A stretch of 16,324 nt of DNA from CAZAJS01 sp964485635 (GCA_964485635.1 CAZAJS010000025.1:1-16324), one strand, 5' to 3'; shown: positions 7,902 through 16,258, counted from the stretch's first letter. Program-made: numbers and translations. The notes: generated by a model not told the origin, from the letters alone.

Positions 7902-8867
7902 ATGCACTTTTGCCGCGTCAATGAAAATGGCGTTTTATCAAATTCATCACGTCGTTTACCGACTCAAACTGCTTTAACCATTGGAACCTTTGATGGCATT
8001 CACTTAGGGCATCAAGCATTGATTCAAAAAACACAACTGATTGCCAAACGTCATGGAATTGCCAGTGCGGTTGTACTATTTGAGCCACATCCTAAAGAAT
8101 GGTTTTTACAAGATCAGGCCCCTCCTCGCTTAAGCTTTCTCCAGGACAAATTACGTTACTTAGCCGAATTTGATATTGATTATGTTATTTGTATTCGATT
8201 CAATCACACCATTGCCCAATTATCACCAGAGGCTTTTGTTCAACGGATTTTACTCTCGGCCTTAAATGCACAACATATCATCGTTGGCCAAGATTTTCGC
8301 TATGGAGCTAAACGACAAGGGGATGTTGCACATTTAAAAACAATGGCTGATAGCCAAGGTATCGAGGTTTGTGTATTACAAGATCAAACCGTTGATGGCA
8401 AACGCGTCAGCAGCAGCAATATTCGTCAACAATTAATCAATGGCCATTTTAAAAATGCACAACAATTGTTAGGCCGTGATTTTCAAATAATCGGTAAAGT
8501 TCGCCATGGTGATAAAAAAGGACGTCATATTGGCTTTCGCACGTTAAATATTCCATTATCACGACCCTTTGTATTATCGGGTGTTTATGTTGTCAAAGCT
8601 TATATAAATGATACTGCCTTTTTTGGTATGGCAAATGTTGGGGTTCGCCCTACTGTTGATGGGCATAAACGACTGCTTGAAGTCCATTTATTTAATGCTA
8701 CAGGCGACTTTTATGGGCAACCTGTTTGTGTCTGTTTTTTACATTTCTTGCGACCAGAAATCAAATTTACGGGGTTAGATGCATTAAAAGCACAATTGAA
8801 TCATGATAAACTAACTGCCAATCAATGGCTCAATGAATCAAACTTAATGGGATCCATCGACTTATGA
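7902..8867 (+). CDS. ribF: Bifunctional riboflavin kinase / FAD synthetase RibF
   Basis: Phosphorylates riboflavin to FMN and adenylylates FMN to FAD in the cytoplasm. From the ATG at 7902 it is 321 residues (E. coli 313); the frame is also open from an ATG at 7878, which would add eight hydrophobic residues. I prefer 7902 because the distance to the first motif then fits the family and because of the predicted promoter. The nucleotidyltransferase domain has IGTFDGIHLGH (27-37), VGQDFRYGAKRQGD (128-141) and SSSNIR (170-175). The kinase domain has GKVRHGDKKGRHIGFRTLN (198-216) and VGVRPTVDG (246-254). In the usual GFPTxN motif the Pro is replaced by Arg (CGC). The stop overlaps the ileS start by four bases (ATGA). 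Neither candidate start has a convincing Shine-Dalgarno. Confidence 0.93.
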   Translation: MHFCRVNENGVLSNSSRRLPTQTALTIGTFDGIHLGHQALIQKTQLIAKRHGIASAVVLFEPHPKEWFLQDQAPPRLSFLQDKLRYLAEFDIDYVICIRFNHTIAQLSPEAFVQRILLSALNAQHIIVGQDFRYGAKRQGDVAHLKTMADSQGIEVCVLQDQTVDGKRVSSSNIRQQLINGHFKNAQQLLGRDFQIIGKVRHGDKKGRHIGFRTLNIPLSRPFVLSGVYVVKAYINDTAFFGMANVGVRPTVDGHKRLLEVHLFNATGDFYGQPVCVCFLHFLRPEIKFTGLDALKAQLNHDKLTANQWLNESNLMGSIDL

Positions 8868-11683
8868 CAAATTATAAAGAGACGCTAAATTTACCTAAGA
8901 CCAGCTTTTCAATGAAAGCGAACTTAGCAAACAAGGAGCCAATGCGCCTTGCCAAATGGGAAAAAGAAAATCGGTACCAACAAATTCGTGACCATTTTGC
9001 TGGGCAGGAAAAGTTTATTTTACATGACGGACCTCCTTATGCCAATGGTGATATTCACGTCGGGCATGCTGTGAATAAAATTTTAAAAGATATTATTATT
9101 AAAGCCAAAACACTCGATGGTTATGATGCCCCTTATGTGCCAGGCTGGGATTGCCATGGTTTACCAATTGAATTACAAGTTGAAAAAGAAGTCGGCAAAG
9201 CAGGTGATAGAGTTTCTCCAACGGCATTTCGCAAAGCATGTCGCAAATATGCGCAAAAACAAGTTAATCGCCAGAAAAAAGACTTTATTCGACTAGGGGT
9301 TTTAGGGCAATGGGATCAACCTTATTTAACAATGAACTATCGCTATGAGGCCAACCTAATTCGAACATTGGCTAAAATTATTGATAATGGTCATCTAAAA
9401 AAAGGAGAAAAACCTGTTCATTGGTGCACTGATTGCGGCTCAGCATTAGCGGAAGCTGAAGTGGAATATCACACAAAAACCTCGCCGGCCATTGATGTTG
9501 GATTCCCCGCCGTTGAAATTGAACAATGGCAAAAAGCCTTTGCAACAAACAGCGCAATCAATGATCTTTGTTTAATTATTTGGACGACCACACCATGGAC
9601 ATTACCCGCTAATGAGGCGATTGCCATACATCAATCACTTGATTATGCATTATTACTCATAACAGATCATGCTGGTGTTCAGCGTCATGTTATCATTGCT
9701 AAAGATTTAGTTGAAGACTGGACACAACGGTGCCATATTCAACATTTTCACATCATTTCCGAAACAAAAGGTGCCAATCTATATGGATTATCTGCGCAAC
9801 ATCCATTTTTAGAGCGTATCGTACCGATCATTCATGGTGATCATGTCACGACTGAATCTGGAACCGGATTAGTCCATACAGCCCCGGGCCATGGGGTCGA
9901 TGACTTTATCATTGGCCAACAACATCATTTACCTGTGAATAATCCTGTTGATGATCGCGGTTGCTTTAAACCAGAAACGCCATTCGTTGCTAATTTATTT
10001 GTTCTTAAAGCTAATCCGGTTATTATTCAACAGCTTAAACAAAATCATTATCTGTTGAATCACTGTGATATTGAGCATAGTTATCCTCATTGTTGGCGCC
10101 ATAAAACACCACTTATTTTTCGCGCAACGCCTCAGTGGTTCATTAGTATGGACCAAAATGGCTTACGCCCTTTAGCTAATCAAGCAATTCAACAAACAAA
10201 CTGGACACCAACCTGGGGGCAAGAACGTATTGCTGGCATGGTTAATGATCGACCCGACTGGTGCATCTCACGTCAACGTACTTGGGGCACTCCTTTACCT
10301 TTATTTGTGGATCGAATGACAGGACAACTACATCCTGATACCCCAACTATTTTAGAAAAAGTCGCTCAATTAGTTGAACAAGGTGGCATTGAAGCATGGT
10401 TTGACGCTGATGATGCACAATTTATTGATGCTACCGATCAATATCGTCGCGTTAATGATACTCTTGATGTTTGGTTTGACTCGGGTGCCTCTTGTGTCAC
10501 GGTTTTGCAAGAGTTAGCCAATCTTCATGCCCCAGCGGATTTATATCTAGAAGGATCAGACCAACACCGCGGCTGGTTTCAGACCTCCTTACTAATCTCT
10601 CTAGCGCATCACCAACAGGCCCCTTACCGCCAAGTTTTAACACATGGGTTTACCGTGGATGAAAAAGGCTTAAAGATGTCAAAATCATTGGGTAATGTGA
10701 TTGCACCTCAATCAGTGGTTAATGAGCTTGGTGCAGATATTTTACGTTTATGGACAGCCTCAGCTGATTACCGCTCTGAGATGAGTGTGTCTGAAAGCAT
10801 TTTAAAACAAACAGCAGATACTTATCGACGTATTCGCAATACAGTCCGATTTTTATTAGGCAATTTAAATGGTTTTGATCCGACAACAGATTTGCTTGAA
10901 ACAGACCAATTAGTCGCTTTAGATCAATGGGCATTAGCACATACACAATCGGTTCAAACAACCATTATTGAAGCTTATCAGTCTTATCAGCTGCATACAG
11001 TTACACAACAAATCCACCATTTTTGCTCAGTTGAAATGGGTAGTTTTTATTTAGATATTATTAAAGATCGACAATATACAGCCCACTCCCATGGACATCC
11101 TCGCAAATCAGCGCAAACAGCCATGTACCATATTATCCATGCGCTTGTTCGTTGGATTGCCCCTATTTTGCCATTTACTGCCGATGAAATCTGGGATGTA
11201 ATTCCTGGCAAACCTGATTATCCAGTCCAACTATGCCAATGGTATCAAACAATCACCACTATGGATTTACAAATGGTTAACCATCCTTATTGGCAAATGA
11301 TGCAAAAAGTCCGTAGTGCCACAAATAAATTGCTTGAACAGAAACGTAATGAAAAACTCATTGGCAGCGGCCTTGAAGCAAAAGTCACATTATACGCAGA
11401 TCCAACCTTATATCATCGTTTAGCACAATTAGACGATGAGTTGCGCTTTTTATTAATTGTATCAAGTGCTGTTGTTGCCCCATTAGACCAACAGTCTTCT
11501 AATGCAATGGCTACTGAGTTAGACGGTTTATTCGTTGACATCGAAAAAATGCCTGCAGATAAGTGTGAACGCTGTTGGCATCGTTGTGACAGTGTTGGCC
11601 AGAATCCGGATCACCCAAGCATCTGTCAGCGTTGCATTATAAATATCACAACAGACCAAGGAGAGTCACGTGCCTTCGTCTAA
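8864..11683 (+). CDS. ileS: Isoleucyl-tRNA synthetase IleS
   Basis: Class I synthetase that charges tRNA-Ile, with an editing domain that removes valine. At 939 residues it is almost identical in length to the E. coli enzyme (938). It shows HVGH (65-68) as the HIGH signature within PPYANGDIHVGHAVNKILK, PGWDCHGLPIELQVE after it, KMSKS at 604-608, and a C-terminal zinc site with Cys901, Cys904, Cys921 and Cys924 (CERC and CQRC). The editing domain (CP1) spans roughly residues 170-420, including WTTTPWTLPAN. The start overlaps the ribF stop, and the last 14 bases overlap lspA, so the three genes are translationally coupled. No T-box leader is present. The bacterial, mupirocin-sensitive-type length and zinc finger fit the standard proteobacterial form. 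Confidence 0.97.
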   Translation: MTNYKETLNLPKTSFSMKANLANKEPMRLAKWEKENRYQQIRDHFAGQEKFILHDGPPYANGDIHVGHAVNKILKDIIIKAKTLDGYDAPYVPGWDCHGLPIELQVEKEVGKAGDRVSPTAFRKACRKYAQKQVNRQKKDFIRLGVLGQWDQPYLTMNYRYEANLIRTLAKIIDNGHLKKGEKPVHWCTDCGSALAEAEVEYHTKTSPAIDVGFPAVEIEQWQKAFATNSAINDLCLIIWTTTPWTLPANEAIAIHQSLDYALLLITDHAGVQRHVIIAKDLVEDWTQRCHIQHFHIISETKGANLYGLSAQHPFLERIVPIIHGDHVTTESGTGLVHTAPGHGVDDFIIGQQHHLPVNNPVDDRGCFKPETPFVANLFVLKANPVIIQQLKQNHYLLNHCDIEHSYPHCWRHKTPLIFRATPQWFISMDQNGLRPLANQAIQQTNWTPTWGQERIAGMVNDRPDWCISRQRTWGTPLPLFVDRMTGQLHPDTPTILEKVAQLVEQGGIEAWFDADDAQFIDATDQYRRVNDTLDVWFDSGASCVTVLQELANLHAPADLYLEGSDQHRGWFQTSLLISLAHHQQAPYRQVLTHGFTVDEKGLKMSKSLGNVIAPQSVVNELGADILRLWTASADYRSEMSVSESILKQTADTYRRIRNTVRFLLGNLNGFDPTTDLLETDQLVALDQWALAHTQSVQTTIIEAYQSYQLHTVTQQIHHFCSVEMGSFYLDIIKDRQYTAHSHGHPRKSAQTAMYHIIHALVRWIAPILPFTADEIWDVIPGKPDYPVQLCQWYQTITTMDLQMVNHPYWQMMQKVRSATNKLLEQKRNEKLIGSGLEAKVTLYADPTLYHRLAQLDDELRFLLIVSSAVVAPLDQQSSNAMATELDGLFVDIEKMPADKCERCWHRCDSVGQNPDHPSICQRCIINITTDQGESRAFV
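11658..11665 (+). promoter_or_regulatory. Shine-Dalgarno that fixes the lspA GTG start
   Basis: AAGGAGAG lies just upstream of the GTG at 11670, inside the 3' end of ileS. It is the strongest ribosome-binding site of this operon and supports the non-ATG start of lspA. Confidence 0.7.
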
Positions 11684-12164
11684 TCATGCCTTACGCTGGC
11701 TTTGGCTGAGTCTTGCCATCATTACAATTGACCTCATCACCAAGGCATTGGCCAGTGCTTATTTGCCATTAGCCAGACCTGTATCGATACTTCCATTTTT
11801 TAACTTAACGCGACTGCACAATTATGGCGCTGCATTTAGTTTTTTAGACACATCAAATAGTGTTTGGCAAGTTGTTCTGTTTGCATTCATTGCCATTGGT
11901 GTTAGTATCGGCATTATCATTTGGTTAACTCGCTTGCCTCGTGGAGTAGCATGGCGATTGCCTTGTGGTTTGGCTTTAATTTTAGGGGGAGCTTTAGGCA
12001 ACTTGTATAATCGCATTGTCAATGGCTATGTAGTCGATTTTTTAGACTTCCATATTGCTCAGTATCACTGGCCGGCCTTTAACATTGCTGATAGCGCCAT
12101 TACCATTGGAGCAATTCTAGTGATTTGGCATCATATTGTTACACCGGAGCATTCATCTGATTGA
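11670..12164 (+). CDS. lspA: Lipoprotein signal peptidase LspA (signal peptidase II)
   Basis: Integral inner-membrane aspartyl protease that cleaves signal peptides from diacylglyceryl-modified prolipoproteins. It has 164 residues (E. coli 164) and four hydrophobic helices at about 9-29, 65-87, 95-113 and 139-155. Signatures: an Asp in the first helix (Asp21, ITIDLITK), NYGAAFS (51-57), GGALGNLYNR (106-115), VVDFLDFH (121-128) with catalytic Asp123, and FNIADSA (137-143) with catalytic Asp141. In the conserved NLxDR motif the usual Asp is Asn114, a tolerable but less common variant. It starts with GTG behind a strong Shine-Dalgarno and overlaps ileS by 14 bases. ispH and fkpB, which often follow in gammaproteobacteria, are absent here. 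Confidence 0.95.
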   Translation: MPSSNHALRWLWLSLAIITIDLITKALASAYLPLARPVSILPFFNLTRLHNYGAAFSFLDTSNSVWQVVLFAFIAIGVSIGIIIWLTRLPRGVAWRLPCGLALILGGALGNLYNRIVNGYVVDFLDFHIAQYHWPAFNIADSAITIGAILVIWHHIVTPEHSSD

Positions 12165-12173
12165 TTAAGTAAA

Positions 12174-12208
12174 CAACAATAGCTTAATGAAGCTAAATGA
12201 CTATTGTA
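12174..12208 (-). terminator. Candidate weak terminator between converging lspA and the cysteine synthase-like gene
   Basis: Two nested inverted repeats lie in the 94-base convergent gap: ACAATAG/CTATTGT (12176-12182 with 12201-12207) and TAGCTT-AATG-AAGCTA (12180-12195). Read on the minus strand, both are followed by the T-rich TTGTTGTTT or TGTTT. The stems are AT-rich and short, so the call is tentative. The rest of the gap (12209-12258) is AT-rich without recognisable features. Confidence 0.35.
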
Positions 12209-12258
12209 ACAATCTGATTAATTCATTGTATTTTTGATAAATTGATTTTCCTTAATGC

Positions 12259-13353
12259 TTAAGCCGTTGTGGCTAAGTGGATTGATTCCGGGAATTGACC
12301 TGTTTGATAAAACGAATAAAATGCCTCTAAATAAGGTTGAATTTGATAGCCCTGCTCGGCTAACCATTGATCATTATAGTAAGTGTCTTGATAAAGCTGG
12401 CCTGAATCGCAAATTAAGGTCACAATTGATCCCTGCTTGCCAGCAGCTTGCATTTGGCGAATCAGTTGAACAACGCCACAAAAATTAGTTCCAGTTGATG
12501 CTCCAACAGGACGATCAAGCACATCCGACAAGAAGCGCATTGCTGCCAAGCTTTGCGCATTATCAACTTGCATCATTTCATCCACAACCCCTGGAATAAA
12601 CGAAGCTGGAACAGTCGGACGACCAATGCCTTCAATCCCTGAACCACCCTGACAACAATAATTTGGATCTAAATGTTGATAATAATGATAAAAAACCGAA
12701 TTACTTGGATCCACAACACATAATTTAGCTTGATGGCCTCGGTATCGAATATAACGGCCAATGGTGGCGCTTGTTCCACCAGTTCCAGCGCCGCAAACAA
12801 TCCAACGAGGTTCTGCATGTGGTTCTAATGCCATTTGCTGGAAAATAGATTCAGCAATATTATTATTTCCACGCCAATCAGTTGCTCGTTCAGCATAAGT
12901 GAACTGATCCATAAAATGACCATTTAATTCACAAGCTAACTTTTGTGCAGTTTGACGATCGGCCGATGGATTATCAACTAAAACACACTCCCCTCCAAAT
13001 TTTTCAATACGTTGAATCTTCTTTTTAGAAGTTGATTTCGCCATAACAGCAATAAAGCGCAAACCAAGCATTCGTGCAAAGTAAGCCTCTGAAACAGCGG
13101 TGCTTCCCGAGGATGCTTCAATAATCGGTGTACTTTGTTGAATACAACCATTTGCTAAACCATATAAAAATAATGAGCGGGCTAAACGATGTTTTAAACT
13201 CCCTGTAATATGTGTGGATTCATCTTTAAAATAGACATCAATACCTGGCGTCTTAGGTAAGTTTAATTTTAATAAATGGGTATCTGAACTCCGCTGTCCA
13301 TCTCGATTAAGTGTTTCTATGGCTTGGGCAACCCATTGATTTTGCATTGTCAT
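12259..13353 (-). CDS. PLP-dependent cysteine synthase / cysteine desulfhydrase-like protein
   Basis: Fold-type II PLP enzyme of the CysK/CBS superfamily, in a subgroup widespread in gammaproteobacteria. It resembles, from memory, the family containing the cysteine desulfhydrase CdsH, which releases H2S, pyruvate and ammonia from cysteine. The frame is open from a TTG at 13383, but AGGAG (13368-13364) precedes the ATG at 13353 by ten bases, giving 364 residues. Motifs: KDESTHITGSLKHR (43-56) with PLP-binding Lys54, ASSGSTAVSEA (80-90) for the substrate carboxylate, NNNIAES (163-169), GAGTGGTSA (188-196) for the PLP phosphate, and CDSGQLY (315-321) with the Ser that contacts the pyridine nitrogen. 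There is no CBS or ACT domain. It sits 57 bases after coaD (27 if the TTG is used), last in the sulfur-related block. Synthase versus desulfhydrase cannot be decided from sequence alone. Confidence 0.85.
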   Translation of the reverse strand: MTMQNQWVAQAIETLNRDGQRSSDTHLLKLNLPKTPGIDVYFKDESTHITGSLKHRLARSLFLYGLANGCIQQSTPIIEASSGSTAVSEAYFARMLGLRFIAVMAKSTSKKKIQRIEKFGGECVLVDNPSADRQTAQKLACELNGHFMDQFTYAERATDWRGNNNIAESIFQQMALEPHAEPRWIVCGAGTGGTSATIGRYIRYRGHQAKLCVVDPSNSVFYHYYQHLDPNYCCQGGSGIEGIGRPTVPASFIPGVVDEMMQVDNAQSLAAMRFLSDVLDRPVGASTGTNFCGVVQLIRQMQAAGKQGSIVTLICDSGQLYQDTYYNDQWLAEQGYQIQPYLEAFYSFYQTGQFPESIHLATTA

Positions 13354-13394
13354 AAATATCTTACTCCTATTGATACAATTCAAATATAATCAGT

Positions 13395-13414
13395 ATAGCA
13401 ACGAACATTGCTAT
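13395..13414 (-). repeat. Perfect 7-bp inverted repeat at the coaD stop
   Basis: ATAGCAA (13395-13401) and TTGCTAT (13408-13414) flank a six-base loop and include the coaD TAG stop. There is no T-tract on either side, so it is not a standard terminator. It could be a processing or attenuation hairpin between coaD and the downstream PLP-enzyme gene. Confidence 0.4.
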
Positions 13415-13914
13415 TGATCTATTGCGTTACCATTGACTTGACATTTTAAAGCATCAAATACCGTGGGCGGAACAAATGGTTCAACTCGTGGCAAATCAAT
13501 TTGCGCAATTTGTCGCACCATGGTTGATGACAAACAAGTATATGGTTCACTTGGCGTCAAAAAAACGGTTTCAATTGATTCAGATAACTTTCGATTCATA
13601 CTGGCCATTTGAAATTCATACTCAAAATCAGACACCGCTCGTAACCCTCTTACGATCACATCAGCATTTAATGTCTCAACACAATCAACTAACAGGTGAT
13701 CAAAAACAACTACTGACACTTGATTCATATGTTCAAAAACACGCTGGACCATTTCAAGTCGTTGGTTTTTCGTAAATAATGGCGTTTTACCACCACCCGT
13801 GGCAATAGCCACAGTGACTTGATCAAATAATTTTAAAGCACGATATACGACATCAACATGACCCACGGTAATAGGATCAAATGTTCCTGGATAAACTGCA
13901 TGTCGTTGAGGCAT
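13411..13914 (-). CDS. coaD: Phosphopantetheine adenylyltransferase CoaD
   Basis: Penultimate step of coenzyme A synthesis: phosphopantetheine plus ATP gives dephospho-CoA and pyrophosphate. The protein is 167 residues and full length. YPGTFDPITVGH (8-19) carries the nucleotidyltransferase TxGH signature with His19. RGLRAVSDFEYEFQMA (89-104) and LSSTMVRQIA (128-137), equivalent to the ISSTxVRE motif, are also present. The ATG is one base after the sufT stop, and an AGGA about ten bases upstream may serve as ribosome-binding site. Being directly attached to a Suf cluster is less usual; the shared link is cysteine, whose thiol ends up in CoA. Confidence 0.97.
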   Translation of the reverse strand: MPQRHAVYPGTFDPITVGHVDVVYRALKLFDQVTVAIATGGGKTPLFTKNQRLEMVQRVFEHMNQVSVVVFDHLLVDCVETLNADVIVRGLRAVSDFEYEFQMASMNRKLSESIETVFLTPSEPYTCLSSTMVRQIAQIDLPRVEPFVPPTVFDALKCQVNGNAIDQ

Positions 13915-13915
13915 A

Positions 13916-14476
13916 TTAAAATAATCCTAACTCTAATTTAGCTTCTTCACTCATCATATTAGCATTCCATGGCGGTTCAAATACAATTAATGCATCGGCT
14001 TTATCCACATTAGGCACCATTTCTAATTTATTTTCCACATCTTGTACTAGTACTGGTCCCATACCACAGCCTGGTGCGGTTAAGGTCATTTGTACGCTAA
14101 TATGATAATTGCCATTATCTAATGCCGTATAATCCACTTCATAAATTAAACCTAAATCAACAATATTGACAGGGATTTCTGGATCATAAACGGTTTTTAA
14201 TTGAGCCCACAGTAAATCAATATCAATTGGATCGCCTGGGAGAATTGTGGTTTGATCCACAGGTAAAGCTTGACGTGAACGGCCAATTGCCTCGGCATAT
14301 TTACCTTCTAAATACACTAAATTGCCATTGACATTTAACGTAAAGCTGCCCCCTTTTTCTTGGGTTACTAATACTTCTTGGCCTGGTTCTAACACCATTT
14401 CAAACCCATCAGGGATGACGGATGCTGGCACTTGTGTCCGCACAATTGCCACATTGTTTGCCATACTGTTATCCAT
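13916..14476 (-). CDS. sufT: Fe-S maturation protein SufT (long form, MIP18/DUF59 domain)
   Basis: Auxiliary iron-sulfur maturation factor; family members support Fe-S protein assembly when demand is high. The protein is 186 residues, the long form. An N-terminal SufT-specific region (about 10-75, with GGSFTLNVNGNLVYLEGK at 42-59) precedes the MIP18-like domain (about 85-180). That domain contains VYDPEIPVNIVDLGLIY (96-112), TAPGCGMGP (133-141) with the conserved reactive Cys137, and FEPPWN (166-171). The ATG at 14476 has a full AGGAGG at 14492-14487, located in the 3' end of sufA, at ten-base spacing. The start is two bases after the sufA stop, so the genes are coupled. Confidence 0.93.
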   Translation of the reverse strand: MDNSMANNVAIVRTQVPASVIPDGFEMVLEPGQEVLVTQEKGGSFTLNVNGNLVYLEGKYAEAIGRSRQALPVDQTTILPGDPIDIDLLWAQLKTVYDPEIPVNIVDLGLIYEVDYTALDNGNYHISVQMTLTAPGCGMGPVLVQDVENKLEMVPNVDKADALIVFEPPWNANMMSEEAKLELGLF

Positions 14477-14478
14477 GG

Positions 14479-14847
14479 TTATTCAACCTCCTGAACCGTA
14501 AAACTCTCACCACAACCACAACGTGCTGATTCATTTGGATTGTCAAAGACTAATTGTGATAATCCTAACTCTTGCTTAACATAGTCAATGCGTAATCCTG
14601 ATAAATACATTAATGAACCACGATCAACCAACAAACGAATGCCTTGATCTTGATAATCAAGATGATTTTCTAAAATTTCAGAAACAGGGTTTAACGCATA
14701 GGACAAGCCTGAGCACCCTGTTTTTTTTGTGGTCACCTGAATTGCAATCGCATTTTGTTGTTTCAAGTAATCCTTAAAATGTGCTGCCGCAGCGGATGTT
14801 AAACAAACAGGCTGGTCGTTACTTGGGTCATATGTATGCACACTCAT
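14479..14847 (-). CDS. sufA: A-type Fe-S carrier (SufA/IscA-like)
   Basis: HesB/IscA-family carrier that receives Fe-S clusters from the scaffold and passes them to apoproteins. It has 122 residues, and the three ligand cysteines are intact: Cys45 in TGCSGLSY, and Cys110 and Cys112 in the C-terminal CGCGESF. The ATG at 14847 is preceded by AAGGAG (14862-14857), which overlaps the end of sufS. Its place between sufS and sufT supports the SufA assignment over IscA or ErpA, which are similar in sequence. Confidence 0.9.
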   Translation of the reverse strand: MSVHTYDPSNDQPVCLTSAAAAHFKDYLKQQNAIAIQVTTKKTGCSGLSYALNPVSEILENHLDYQDQGIRLLVDRGSLMYLSGLRIDYVKQELGLSQLVFDNPNESARCGCGESFTVQEVE

Positions 14848-14851
14848 TGTC

Positions 14852-16081
14852 TTATGCTCCTTTTAACATTCTCATCGCTTTTGTCATGCCTTCACTGAGG
14901 CGGTCTAATTCGTTTGTTGTATTATAAATCCCCATTGAAACACGAATCGTCGTTTCCACTCCATAATAACGTAATAATGGCTGAACACAATGGTGGCCTG
15001 TCCGGACACAGATTCCTGATAAATCCAATAATGTGCCAATATCATTGGCATGATAACCATCCATAACAAAGGTAACCACCGCCGCTTGATGCGTTGGATT
15101 ACCCAAAATAGTCACTTCATCAAAATGACCTAATACCATTTTTGCTTTTGCTAATAATGTTTTTTCATGCGCGGCAATGGCATCAAACCCAATTGATTGA
15201 ATATAGTCAATCGCCGTTTTTAATCCCTGGACTCCAACAATATTTGGCGTACCTGCCTCAAATTGATGTGGCGGGGCAACAAATGTAGAATGCGTCATAC
15301 TTACCCGGTCAATCATATCCCCACCCGATTGGTAAGGCGCCATGACAGAATACCAATCTGATTTGACATATAAGACACCAACACCAGTTGGACCATACAA
15401 TTTATGGCTTGAAAATACCAAAAAATCACAATCTAAAGCCATGACATCAACTGGTTGATGGGCCACTGATTGTGCCGCATCAACTAACACCGGAATTTGA
15501 TAAGCTTTTGCCAATCGCGTAACCGAAGCAACATCATTGATTGTTCCAAGCACATTTGAACAGTGAGTTAAGCTAATCAATTTTGTTCGATCATTGATCA
15601 AATCAGGCAACTGTTGTAATGCCAACTCTCCAGCTTGAGTGATCTCAATGTAACGAATATGGAGTCCTTTTTGTTGTGCTAAGAGTTGCCAAGGCACAAT
15701 ATTGGCATGATGTTCCATTTGGGTAATGATAATCTCATCACCTGGCTGAAAATAGTCAACCCCTAATGAATAGGCCACCAAATTAATGGCTTCCGTGGCC
15801 CCTTTGGTAAAAATAATTTCGTCAGGGTCTGAGGCATTAATAAAATTACAAACAGTCGTTCGAGCTGCTTCATATGCTCCAGTTGCTTGATCACTTAACG
15901 TATAAACCCCTCGATGAATATTCGCATAATTCACTTGATACGCTTGTGTAATCGTATCAATGACTGCTTGAGGCTTTTGCGCAGAAGCTGCTGTATCTAA
16001 AAACGTCACCGGCTTACCATGGACACGCTGTTGCAAAAAAGGAAAATCGGCTCTGACCGAGGTTATATCTGTCATTGTCAT
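14852..16081 (-). CDS. sufS: Cysteine desulfurase SufS (group II)
   Basis: PLP enzyme that converts cysteine to alanine and an enzyme-bound persulfide as sulfur donor for Fe-S clusters. The protein is 409 residues (E. coli SufS is 406). Motifs: KGATEAINLVA (93-103), EHHAN (123-127) with the PLP-stacking His, VDAAQS (200-205), SSHKLYGP (224-231) with PLP Lys227, and RTGHHCVQPLL (360-370) with catalytic Cys365 in the short group II loop. It needs an activator such as SufE or SufU, and none is seen in the window. The upstream region has no sufBCD; a tRNA gene lies there instead, so this is the first gene of its operon. The ATG at 16081 was chosen for length; a second ATG two codons later is possible. 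Only a weak AGG precedes it. Confidence 0.96.
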   Translation of the reverse strand: MTMTDITSVRADFPFLQQRVHGKPVTFLDTAASAQKPQAVIDTITQAYQVNYANIHRGVYTLSDQATGAYEAARTTVCNFINASDPDEIIFTKGATEAINLVAYSLGVDYFQPGDEIIITQMEHHANIVPWQLLAQQKGLHIRYIEITQAGELALQQLPDLINDRTKLISLTHCSNVLGTINDVASVTRLAKAYQIPVLVDAAQSVAHQPVDVMALDCDFLVFSSHKLYGPTGVGVLYVKSDWYSVMAPYQSGGDMIDRVSMTHSTFVAPPHQFEAGTPNIVGVQGLKTAIDYIQSIGFDAIAAHEKTLLAKAKMVLGHFDEVTILGNPTHQAAVVTFVMDGYHANDIGTLLDLSGICVRTGHHCVQPLLRYYGVETTIRVSMGIYNTTNELDRLSEGMTKAMRMLKGA

Positions 16082-16115
16082 TGCTGCCTGATATTGCTTA
16101 TTTTATACAAGAACT

Positions 16116-16124
16116 AGCATAACA
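16116..16124 (-). promoter_or_regulatory. Candidate extended -10 promoter for the suf-coaD operon
   Basis: On the minus strand TGT-TATGCT matches an extended -10 element, placing transcription start about 28 bases before the sufS ATG. No good -35 is seen. An imperfect inverted repeat (AACT at 16112-16115, AGTT at 16131-16134) brackets it and could be an operator, but it does not fit a known IscR box well. Confidence 0.35.
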
Positions 16125-16230
16125 TGATTCAGTTAAAATGCCATGCCTAACCAAGCAAAAAATACCATTTTAGTCCTATTTGTAACACCCTCAAAAATAA
16201 AAAACTTTGCATTTTCTTAATTAAAATAGC

Positions 16231-16258
16231 TTGACGTGGCCAAAAATTTACGTATAAT
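16231..16258 (+). promoter_or_regulatory. Near-consensus sigma-70 promoter of the tRNA-Gly gene
   Basis: TTGACG (16231-16236) and a perfect TATAAT (16253-16258) are 16 bases apart, with A/T-rich tracts upstream (about 16195-16228) resembling an UP element. The start would be near 16265, about six bases before the mature tRNA. This is the strongest promoter in the window. Confidence 0.85.

Noticed and set aside
13354..13383. TTG at 13383 as start of the cysteine synthase-like gene
   Set aside because: The ribosome-binding site AGGAG lies inside this extension and points to the ATG at 13353.
13476..13775. A 99-codon open frame on the plus strand
   Set aside because: It lies wholly inside coaD in antisense, has no ribosome-binding site and no recognisable domain; it is a shadow of coaD. 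Other short frames opposite murB, the RND pump and ileS are rejected for the same reason.
16112..16134. IscR binding site upstream of sufS
   Set aside because: The AACT/AGTT repeat is imperfect and does not match the type 1 or type 2 IscR pattern I remember; kept only as a note.
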